A program made the translations under genes and the position numbers. Below the pieces are notes generated by a model. That model was not told the DNA's origin. It saw only the letters and a list, made by a program, of their open reading frames with translations, and did no database searches. A stretch of DNA of 5,925 nucleotides from Bacteroidota bacterium (GTDB lineage Bacteria; Bacteroidota; Bacteroidia; Chitinophagales; Chitinophagaceae): positions 1 through 5,925 of the forward strand of contig JAEYQO010000066.1 in NCBI GenBank assembly GCA_023409975.1, in the 5' to 3' direction. The stretch's first letter is position 1. Every line of letters begins with the position of its first letter. Below, one piece after another: positions 1 through 4,345 of the stretch.

Positions 1-749
1 AGATTAAACATCCCGCGCATCCTGCTGCGCACACGAGAGCCGTAGGAGGCTTCTATCTCATCGGCATTGAGATTGGTGGTGAGGTGGGTGAGGCGGCCAT
101 CGCGGATGAAGAGGTCGTAGCGGGAAAGGAGGATTTCGCCCACGACATTACATTCATTTCCGAAATACTTCAGGTTCTTCTCCGTGCCCAGATCATCAAA
201 GCAGAAGGTCCGCGGTTCGTGGCGCTGGGGGCGGTCGCGGCTGTAACGCTGGATGACTTCGTAGCCGTCTTTGATGAATTCAAAGCTGATCTCCCGACAC
301 GATTTCATTACATGTCGCTCTGAGGGCGGAGCGAGGTGACGCATCAGATGCATCAAGGTGGTCTTACCGCAGCCCACCGGTCCGGTGAGCAGGATGCCCT
401 TGTCCAGATCGATTCCGAGTTTCTCTGCTTTTGAACCATCCCGGAGAAAATAACAGATCAGGGACAGGATGACCGGCTGATCCTCTGGACTGAGAGCGAA
501 CTTGTCTCCAAAGAGCTGCTTTCCTTTCTGGTCGAGCCAGTGCCAGACCTGGTTATAGTCAAAGAGGGACGCGGAAGTTTTTGGAATTATTGGCGTGGAG
601 GTAGGCTCGATTGGTTGATGGTTGATAGAAGCTCCGCTTTGCTCCGCCGTGACCAGTGGCCAGTGGCCAGTCGTCAGTGTGTTTTTCGACAGATTTAGAT
701 TGTCGGTTGTGAGTTGCGGGTTGGGAGTTGGAGGAGTGTTTTGATGCAT
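1..749 (-). CDS. DnaC-like AAA+ ATPase, probable helicase loader (3' end off the window)
   Basis: The minus-strand frame opening at ATG 749-747 runs 249 codons to the left edge with no stop. Seen directly: a Walker A motif GPVGCGKT at residues 123-130, a Walker B motif TFCFDDLGTE at 181-190, a sensor-1-like TTNLN at 224-228, and an arginine-rich GSRVRSRMRGMF near the end that fits the arginine-finger segment of DnaC/IstB-type ATPases. Such proteins load the replicative helicase or act as partner ATPases in mobile elements. The protein is probably only a few to tens of residues short of complete. Residues 1-60 are poorly ordered and partly encoded by a low-complexity repeat (residues about 24-40); the conserved part begins near FDYNQVWHWLDQKG at 63-76. 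The ATG at 749 is the only ATG before that segment. The first 191 bp overlap the upstream replication gene in another frame. IstB-type transposition helper is less likely because no IstA-like transposase is adjacent. Confidence 0.88.
   Translation of the reverse strand, partial: MHQNTPPTPNPQLTTDNLNLSKNTLTTGHWPLVTAEQSGASINHQPIEPTSTPIIPKTSASLFDYNQVWHWLDQKGKQLFGDKFALSPEDQPVILSLICYFLRDGSKAEKLGIDLDKGILLTGPVGCGKTTLMHLMRHLAPPSERHVMKSCREISFEFIKDGYEVIQRYSRDRPQRHEPRTFCFDDLGTEKNLKYFGNECNVVGEILLSRYDLFIRDGRLTHLTTNLNADEIEASYGSRVRSRMRGMFN
559..749 (-). other. 191-bp out-of-frame overlap between two replication genes
   Basis: The last 63 codons and stop of the replication-organiser gene share DNA with the first 63 codons of the ATPase gene in a different frame. 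Neither protein shows a recognisable domain here: the organiser's conserved C-terminal motif ends near residue 273 and the ATPase's conserved part begins near residue 63, just where the overlap ends. The overlap therefore joins two flexible tails and probably couples translation of the pair. Confidence 0.75.
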
Positions 750-1584
750 GGTTTTGGGTGTTTTTGTGGTTGAGCATCCAGCAGTGCGCAGCGGCCTGCC
801 AGTCGGTAATGCGGGTATTGCTGCCCATGAGCCAGCCTTTGGCGGCGTAGTAGTAGAAGAATTTTTCAGCTTCAGCGGCCAAAAAGCCCTGCTGACTGCA
901 GTAGGCTTGCACCTCCGAGAGCTCCGGCGCTGTTCGTGGATGTGATTCGCTTTTCGGCGCGGCGGCGCAAGAAACTTTTTTGCCCGCTGGCGAGTCTGAA
1001 AAAATTTTAACTGCCTTCGGCGCTGTTTTTTTTAAAGAAACGTTTAACTGTTTAGTATAGTTTAGAACGTTTGTATTAGGCACCAGGTCCGGTTCTTCAA
1101 CCAGACCAACACTAGTTCCAACACAAGTTTCGATTTGGAACTGGTGTGTCCCATCAATGGTTTGCATGGAACTACAAGTTTCAACTTCAGGCTGGGTGGG
1201 TTCCTCAGATTCTGCTGTTTCCTCCTGTTCTATGGTGCTGCTTTGCTCCGGGTAAAAGTTTGTAGAAGGTTCGAATTGCTTTTTAATGTCCTCTACCACC
1301 ATTTCCTTCATCTTTACCACACTTCCTTTAAGCGGATTATAAGACGGCAGGTAGTCGATATAACCGAACTCACTGAGCTCCGTGATACATTTATGGTAGG
1401 TGGCATTGCTGGAGATCTTGCTGATCTTCATCAATTCATTTCTGAAGATCGTCATGCTTTCTTCAAACCGGTTCAGGTTCCAGATCTGGAACAACGCCAT
1501 GTAGAGGCTGATATGCGCAGGCCTGAGCCGCGCGTCGTCGGTTGATTTCTGGAAGAAAGTGTTGAGGTGTTTTATGTAGTTCAT
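559..1584 (-). CDS. Winged-helix/DnaD-like replication-organiser protein
   Basis: 341 residues. Residues 1-95 form an N-terminal domain of the helix-turn-helix type seen in Bacteroidota replication and regulator proteins: a conserved opening (MNYIKHLNTFF), then a segment around HISLYMALFQIWNLNRF, then RNELMKISKISSNATYHKCI as the probable recognition region, then a GYIDYLPSYNPLKGS wing. Residues 100-218 are an acidic Glu/Thr/Pro-rich linker. Residues 219-273 resemble the C-terminus of phage DnaD/replisome-organiser proteins, with PELSEVQAYC, EAEKFFYYYAAKGW and ITDWQAAAHCWMLN. Residues 274-341 are a low-complexity Asn/Ser/His tail, partly translated from a GGCCAGTGG repeat. By family knowledge such proteins bind origin DNA and recruit the helicase loader, which is the next, overlapping gene. 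The leader upstream of the start contains an 81-bp tandem repeat. A purely transcriptional role is the alternative. ATG 1584 is chosen because it gives the conserved N-terminus. Confidence 0.82.
   Translation of the reverse strand: MNYIKHLNTFFQKSTDDARLRPAHISLYMALFQIWNLNRFEESMTIFRNELMKISKISSNATYHKCITELSEFGYIDYLPSYNPLKGSVVKMKEMVVEDIKKQFEPSTNFYPEQSSTIEQEETAESEEPTQPEVETCSSMQTIDGTHQFQIETCVGTSVGLVEEPDLVPNTNVLNYTKQLNVSLKKTAPKAVKIFSDSPAGKKVSCAAAPKSESHPRTAPELSEVQAYCSQQGFLAAEAEKFFYYYAAKGWLMGSNTRITDWQAAAHCWMLNHKNTQNHASKHSSNSQPATHNRQSKSVEKHTDDWPLATGHGGAKRSFYQPSTNRAYLHANNSKNFRVPL
629..680. repeat. Low-complexity repeat within the gene overlap
   Basis: Contains GCTCCG twice (at about 631 and 641) and CCAGTGG in tandem (653-666, with a further partial copy), followed by CAGTCGTCAGTG. 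The same kind of GGCCAnTGGCC string occurs at 1858-1877. The repeat is translated in two frames: as part of the organiser's C-terminal tail (around DDWPLATGH) and of the ATPase's N-terminal tail (around TTGHWPLVT). Confidence 0.6.
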
Positions 1585-1837
1585 TATGGATGGTTGGGGT
1601 TCTGGGTTGTGAGTTGTGAGTTGGGGCTGCCTTGGCTTTGGCCTTCGCTTTGGCCCCTGTATCAGGTGTCGGATGTCAGATGTCGGATGTCAGTTTGTGA
1701 GTTGGGGCTGCCTTGGCTTTGGCCTTGGCTTTGGCCCCTGTATCAGATGTCGGGTGTCAGATGTCGGATGTCAGTTTGTGTGTGTGGGCGCGTTGCCTTG
1801 GCCTTGGCTTTGGCTTTCGCCTTGGCCTTCGCCTTCG
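1585..1837. repeat. Low-complexity intergenic region with GCCAAAGCCAAGG and GTCGGATGTCAGAT strings
   Basis: This gap between the 245-residue gene and the replication gene is entirely repetitive. It mixes GTTGTGAGTTG strings near the start codon, CTTGGCTTTGGC hexamer runs (1629-1652, 1709-1732, 1796-1836) and GTCGGATGTCAGAT octamer-like runs (1669-1692, 1749-1772). Two near-identical 81-bp copies make up the centre. Plus-strand open frames across it encode only Gly/Leu/Phe/Trp-rich repeats and are not credible genes. It forms the 5' leader of the replication-organiser gene, so any promoter or origin for that gene would lie in or beyond it; no promoter consensus is recognisable. Confidence 0.75.
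1614..1775. repeat. 81-bp tandem direct repeat, two copies (78 of 81 identical by eye)
   Basis: Copy 1 spans 1614-1694 and copy 2 spans 1695-1775; both begin TTGTGAGTTGGGGCTGCC and end GATGTCGGATGTCAGT. I count three substitutions and no indels. A third copy begins at 1776 with TTGTG and then diverges into GTGTGTGGGCG. The near identity in non-coding DNA implies a recent duplication, or homogenisation. Position just upstream of a replication-type gene is compatible with iterons, but the sequence is low-complexity of a kind scattered in this genome type. Confidence 0.85.
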
Positions 1838-2575
1838 CTACACCCCGCCAACGACCAACGGCCAATGGCCAACGGCCCGTCCTACACTACCGACTACTTC
1901 TACAATCCGCATCCCCCTTTCTCGCAGATTAACATAGCCAGGGTCTTTACCATCGCTGTTCAAATACTCGATTTCTACCGCTAAAAAATAAACGGGATGA
2001 TGCATCTGCTGCAGTTCAAATGACACCTGTATAGCATGGTGTCTCGACGCTCCCATGTCAATGGGGCCAAAGTGTTTCAAGCTCAGTTGCCTCCTGAGTG
2101 TTCCCCCTTCGAGTCCTAATAGTTTAAAGCATAAATTAGCTTCTCTGGATTCCTTCTTTCTGGTAATATCAACTATCGGACACAAAGCAGGAATGTAAAC
2201 TGTCATTTGGTTCCTTTCAAGGTCTGTAACCACGTCGATGTTGGTTTTAAATAGATCCCTAAGGGTGTTGGTATCGCTGAACTCAAAATCTTTCAGGCAG
2301 GTAGCCATACACCCTGCTACAGAATTCGAAAGCTTATGTCTATGCTTTGTCTTCAGATGTTGCATGATCAGACTGAGCAGTCTGCGAAAGGTACCGGGAT
2401 ACCCATCGTGACCGCAAAACGATCTTTGGATAACAGAAGCTATTTTTGATGCATCCATTAAATCCTCGTGATTAGTACCCAGACGTATAGGTTTCTTGCC
2501 TTCGGTCTCTTGTTCTTTTCGAATACCCAATGCTTCCAGAACTGCCTTGGAAATCTTAATTGTTTGGTCGTTCAT
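1838..2575 (-). CDS. Hypothetical protein, 245 residues, mixed helical/beta
   Basis: Not recognised. Residues 1-110 look mainly helical (for example SKIASVIQRSF and FRRLLSLIMQHLKTKH) with a small His/Lys-rich stretch, KTKHRHK, at 75-81. Residues 113-228 look beta-rich (QMTVYIPALCPIVDI, HAIQVSFELQQ, HPVYFLAVEIEYLNSDGK). No signal peptide or membrane segment is evident. The last dozen or so residues (around GHWPLVVGGV) are translated from the GGCCGTTGGCCATTGG low-complexity repeat, and the stop lies in that repeat, so the ancestral C-terminus may have been elsewhere. The gene starts 46 bp after the small holin-like gene and shares an almost identical leader (GACATTAAAA before ATG), which suggests one transcript. 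A role with the membrane protein is only inference. Confidence 0.7.
   Translation of the reverse strand: MNDQTIKISKAVLEALGIRKEQETEGKKPIRLGTNHEDLMDASKIASVIQRSFCGHDGYPGTFRRLLSLIMQHLKTKHRHKLSNSVAGCMATCLKDFEFSDTNTLRDLFKTNIDVVTDLERNQMTVYIPALCPIVDITRKKESREANLCFKLLGLEGGTLRRQLSLKHFGPIDMGASRHHAIQVSFELQQMHHPVYFLAVEIEYLNSDGKDPGYVNLRERGMRIVEVVGSVGRAVGHWPLVVGGV
1841..1880. repeat. GGCCA/CGGCCA low-complexity repeat at the gene end
   Basis: Plus strand reads CCAACGACCAACGGCCAATG and then GCCAACGGCC, a 7-bp-periodic variation on CCAACGG. It encodes the C-terminal tail of the 245-residue protein on the minus strand and merges into the adjacent GCCTTGG repeat tract, so the repeat has grown into, or recruited, coding sequence. 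Confidence 0.55.
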
Positions 2576-2588
2576 TTTTAATGTCTTT
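2576..2588 (-). promoter_or_regulatory. A-rich translation leader shared by two genes
   Basis: Directly upstream of ATG 2575 the minus strand reads AAAGACATTAAAA, and upstream of ATG 2813 it reads AAAACATTAAAAAC. Neither contains a Shine-Dalgarno sequence. A-rich leaders of this kind are typical of Bacteroidota genes, and the near-identity supports both start choices. Confidence 0.5.
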
Positions 2589-2621
2589 ATACTGTAGTCA
2601 TCGCTCGATACGCCGGTCTGG

Positions 2622-2813
2622 CTACCGTTCCCTTTCTTTAAGTTTCTTTTGTAAATAGCGCAGCATAGAGGAGATGAGAAAACTCACTGTTGCGCCCACT
2701 GCCGACACGATAATTGTTCGCATCACATCAGTCTGTAGAGAGCTAAGTATGGCCAGGAATGTACCTCCCGCCGTACCTGCCCTAAGATTCATATTTGATT
2801 TTACCGGAACCAT
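2622..2813 (-). CDS. Small holin-like membrane protein, 63 residues
   Basis: Residues 11-26 (RAGTAGGTFLAILSSL) form a short Gly-rich hydrophobic stretch. Residues 33-51 (TIIVSAVGATVSFLISSML) form a clear transmembrane segment with small residues, and residues 52-63 are a strongly basic tail (RYLQKKLKERER). One or two short membrane spans followed by a charged C-terminus is the layout of many phage holins; this is architectural similarity, not a family match. Start ATG 2813 is preferred because its leader (AACATTAAAAAC before ATG) is nearly the same as that of the next gene; Met8 is an alternative giving MNLRAGTAGG. The frame continues open upstream for 17 codons to an in-frame TGA (2867-2865). 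No lysin-like gene is in the window, so a lytic role is unproven. Confidence 0.68.
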   Translation of the reverse strand: MVPVKSNMNLRAGTAGGTFLAILSSLQTDVMRTIIVSAVGATVSFLISSMLRYLQKKLKERER

Positions 2814-2997
2814 GTTTTTAATGTTTTTTTTGTTGCTGGAAATTGTTTCAAGCCCCTCGTTCTCTCACTCTGGTGACCAGTCCTGGTTCTCAAGTCCGTC
2901 AATACACTTCGTTAGTTGTTGGATTCTATTGAATATCCGCGGTAGTTAATTGATTCTGATTTTTTTGCTTGTTATAAGAATTTCACGCCGGTCAATT

Positions 2998-3046
2998 CTC
3001 TTTTTCGGTTAACGCCTTTTTCGGATAACACCTTTTGTCGGTTACC
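2998..3046. repeat. Three imperfect 16-17-bp direct repeats
   Basis: Plus-strand units are CTCTTTTTCGGTTAAC (2998-3013), GCCTTTTTCGGATAAC (3014-3029) and ACCTTTTGTCGGTTACC (3030-3046), sharing CTTTTTCGGTTAAC. They are contiguous, so recognition sites would be spaced about one and a half helical turns apart. They lie between the terminator of one gene and the start of the next, where operator sites are expected. Function is not demonstrated. Confidence 0.7.
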
Positions 3047-3053
3047 ACACTGG

Positions 3054-3104
3054 TTACTGACTACTGACGCCTGACCACTGCCGCAGGCCCACTGACCACT
3101 GCCG
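3054..3104. repeat. CTGACCACTGCCG low-complexity repeat block
   Basis: CTGACCACTGCCG occurs at 3071-3083 and again at 3092-3104, with the degenerate forms TTACTGACTACTGACGC just before. The 14-mer CACTGACCACTGCC at 3090-3103 recurs exactly at 4325-4338, also immediately downstream of a stop codon. It looks like a dispersed intergenic repeat family rather than a regulatory site. Confidence 0.6.
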
Positions 3105-3110
3105 AAAGCA

Positions 3111-3137
3111 AAGAATAGCAGCCTGTTTCCAGGCTGC
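3111..3137 (-). terminator. Intrinsic terminator of the DUF6266-like gene
   Basis: On the minus strand, 10 bp after the stop codon, GCAGCCTG pairs perfectly with CAGGCTGC around a GAAA tetraloop (arms 3137-3130 and 3125-3118), followed by TATTCTT. An 8-bp GC-rich stem with a stable tetraloop and a moderately T-rich tail is a good Rho-independent terminator. It separates this gene from the downstream membrane-protein operon. Confidence 0.8.
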
Positions 3138-3147
3138 CATTTCATCA

Positions 3148-3900
3148 CTAAAAATCAATCGACACAATTTTGAAGGAATTCTGCGCTGCACCCTTCATAG
3201 TGTTGAAGAATGCTCCGTCTTCGGTGAAGAACCGGATGCCTACTCCAATAAAGATCGGATCAAGCGTCCCCGGCGTGAAGGTTCCCTCCAGGGTCACAGA
3301 ACTCGCAGTCTCAACAGCCAGCGGCAGAACTCCACTCTCCGACAACACGCTGCCATAAGTGTTCTCAACAAAGTTGAGATTGGCCCCGCAAAGAACCAGT
3401 TGGTAATGGGTAGCGGTTTCAGGAAAACTGAGCACCTTGGCTGGATCAAACTCAGGAAACACGAGCTCAAATTCGCCTGTCACACGATCAATACTGGGAG
3501 CAAGCGCAATCCGCATGTTATTGGACAACTGTGCTTTGTCATTGAAGTCGAAGTTCAAAAGCAACATCTGATTGCCGTCCGCCATGGTTTTCTGGCCGCG
3601 ACGGTGAACGGAATCTGAATTCACAACCGACCTTGCTGCGCGCTGAAGACGCGGATAGGTCATAGCGGTATTGACAAGTTTGGTTGCCTCCTTCATGGCT
3701 TCAATGATCAGCTTCGCACCCTTGGCGGCTGCAGTGAAGTCTCTGTTTGCCTCCCTGGTGCCATCGAAGCGCGGATTGCCGTCCATCTTAGATTTGTCAA
3801 GACTCGACTTCATGCCAAGCTGAAATCCGTTTACTGTCTGTTTGAATGTGACATTTCCTATTGTGCCACGGGTCTGAAATATACCGGCCTGTTTTGCCAT
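3148..3900 (-). CDS. DUF6266-like protein, 250 residues
   Basis: The N-terminus MAKQAGIFQTRGTIGNVTFK, with its GTIGNVTF turn, and the following segment around NPRFDGTREANRDFTAAAKG (residues 42-61) match the pattern I remember for the Bacteroidota DUF6266 family, whose function is unknown. Residues 52-105 are helical and basic, with an Arg-rich stretch LQRAARSVV. Residues 110-250 alternate short beta strands (MLLLNFDFN, FELVFPEFD, HYQLVLCGANL, PIFIGVGIRFF), suggesting a C-terminal beta-sandwich ending in FKIVSIDF. There is no signal peptide or membrane span. The gene stands alone: a 445-bp repeat-rich leader precedes it and a strong terminator follows, so it is probably monocistronic and independently controlled. 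The layout, a helical N-terminus followed by a beta-rich domain, would suit a structural or assembly protein, but that is inference. Confidence 0.8.
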   Translation of the reverse strand: MAKQAGIFQTRGTIGNVTFKQTVNGFQLGMKSSLDKSKMDGNPRFDGTREANRDFTAAAKGAKLIIEAMKEATKLVNTAMTYPRLQRAARSVVNSDSVHRRGQKTMADGNQMLLLNFDFNDKAQLSNNMRIALAPSIDRVTGEFELVFPEFDPAKVLSFPETATHYQLVLCGANLNFVENTYGSVLSESGVLPLAVETASSVTLEGTFTPGTLDPIFIGVGIRFFTEDGAFFNTMKGAAQNSFKIVSIDF

Positions 3901-3940
3901 TGTTGAAGTATTTTAAGTTTTTAAATTTTGAAACAAATAG

Positions 3941-3952
3941 CCCTGGCCAGGG
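3941..3952. promoter_or_regulatory. Perfect 12-bp palindrome CCCTGGCCAGGG
   Basis: A perfect twofold-symmetric 12-mer 41 bp upstream of the DUF6266-like start. It may be an operator half-site pair or the base of an RNA structure in the leader. Nothing ties it to a known regulator. Confidence 0.4.
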
Positions 3953-3953
3953 T

Positions 3954-4010
3954 GGAACCAACTCGCTTCATCTTTCAGCCGCGGTCCGTCAGATTCCGTT
4001 CGTTGGTTCC
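3954..4010. repeat. 9-bp perfect inverted repeat with 39-bp spacer
   Basis: GGAACCAAC at 3954-3962 is the exact reverse complement of GTTGGTTCC at 4002-4010. In the DUF6266-like leader RNA these arms could close a large stem-loop that encloses a CCGCGG-containing loop. No known riboswitch class is recognised. Confidence 0.5.
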
Positions 4011-4049
4011 TGTTGCAAAAGTGGAAAACCCTTTCCGTTCAAACCCATT

Positions 4050-4089
4050 GCTGTTGTTGCGCAACACACAGCAACACCGCGCCTGGCGC
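4050..4089. promoter_or_regulatory. Two adjacent dyads upstream of the DUF6266-like gene
   Basis: The first is the perfect 12-mer TGTTGCGCAACA at 4055-4066, extended by GCTGT (4050-4054) and ACAGC (4068-4072) with one extra base on the right. The second is GCGCC-T-GGCGC at 4079-4089. Both have almost no loop, which suits protein-bound operator DNA better than RNA hairpins. Their relation to any regulator in the window is unknown. Confidence 0.45.
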
Positions 4090-4182
4090 AGAAAGAAAAT
4101 CTTTGGCATAAAATATGCGGGCGGTGTTTTTGATCTAATATGTTAATATTATTGCTGCTGTTTCGGCAAACGAGAATGGGGG

Positions 4183-4259
4183 ATGACTCCTTGTTGACTC
4201 CTTGTTGACTCCTTGTTGACTCCTTGTTGATACCATGTCAATACCATGTCGGCTCCATC
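4183..4259. repeat. Seven tandem 11-bp units, iteron-like
   Basis: Units 2-4 (4194-4226) are identical TTGACTCCTTG. Unit 1 (4183-4193) is ATGACTCCTTG; units 5-7 (4227-4259) decay through TTGATACCATG and TCAATACCATG to TCGGCTCCATC. The 11-bp period places every unit on nearly the same face of the helix. The array has no spacers, so it is not CRISPR. It lies 282 bp upstream of the DUF6266-like start with an AT-rich patch between, an arrangement seen both in iteron origins and in multi-site regulatory regions. Confidence 0.85.
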
Positions 4260-4303
4260 CAAAATTTGGATTTTCACCCTCCATATTCCGATTTGTGCTA
4301 ATT

Positions 4304-4332
4304 CATGAAGGTGGTTTCATGGGTCACTGACC
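4304..4332. promoter_or_regulatory. Two dyads downstream of the 234-residue gene
   Basis: CATGAA (4304-4309) pairs with TTCATG (4316-4321) around GGTGGT, and GGTCA-C-TGACC forms an 11-bp dyad at 4322-4332. They begin 14 bp past the stop of the 234-residue gene. No T-tract follows on the minus strand, so they are poor intrinsic terminators. Confidence 0.3.
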
Positions 4333-4345
4333 ACTGCCTGAGGCA

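Larger units (their letters stand above)
2814..3147. other. 334-bp intergenic region: terminator, repeats and leader
   Basis: No credible gene is seen. Reading in the direction of transcription it holds the stop-proximal terminator of the DUF6266-like gene, a GACCACTG repeat block (about 3050-3104), three 16-17-bp direct repeats (3046-2998), an AT-rich stretch, an 11-bp perfect dyad CTGGTGACCAG at 2870-2880, and the A-rich leader of the small membrane protein. A promoter for the small membrane protein operon should lie here, but no TAnnTTTG box is recognisable. Confidence 0.6.
3901..4345. other. 445-bp intergenic region with repeats, AT-rich patch and dyads
   Basis: No credible gene is present; plus-strand open frames at 3861-4146 lack any protein-like pattern. 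In the direction of transcription it holds a GGTCACTGACC dyad and CACTGACCACTGCC repeat just after the 234-residue gene, a CATGAA/TTCATG hairpin, an 11-bp tandem array, an AT-rich segment (about 4131-4155), several GC-rich dyads (4089-3941), and an AT-rich A-tract leader before the DUF6266-like start. It is the longest non-coding stretch in the window and is organised like a regulatory region or an origin. Confidence 0.65.

Noticed and set aside
1..749. IstB transposition helper of an IS21-type element
   Set aside because: The AAA+ motifs are compatible, but the upstream partner is a wHTH/DnaD-like protein, not an IstA transposase, and no inverted repeats are seen.
84..945. Plus-strand open frames at 84-323 and 748-945
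   Set aside because: They lie antisense to the ATPase and the organiser, whose protein motifs are unmistakable.
1135..1545. Plus-strand 136-codon open frame
   Set aside because: Antisense to the conserved N-terminal domain and linker of the organiser; no recognisable protein pattern.
1567..1984. Three overlapping plus-strand open frames
   Set aside because: They are translations of the 81-bp and GCCTTGG repeats, with Gly/Leu/Phe/Trp-rich periodic sequence and no conserved pattern; the repeat period being a multiple of three keeps the frames open.
4020..4028. DnaA box AGTGGAAAA
   Set aside because: A single 9-mer with one mismatch to the consensus is expected by chance; kept only as a side remark to the iteron-like array, not as a feature.
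3861..4146. Plus-strand open frames across the DUF6266-like leader
   Set aside because: They cross the dyads and AT-rich patch and show no protein-like pattern or leader; chance frames.
4183..4259. CRISPR array
   Set aside because: Units are 11 bp and contiguous with no unique spacers, and no cas gene is present.
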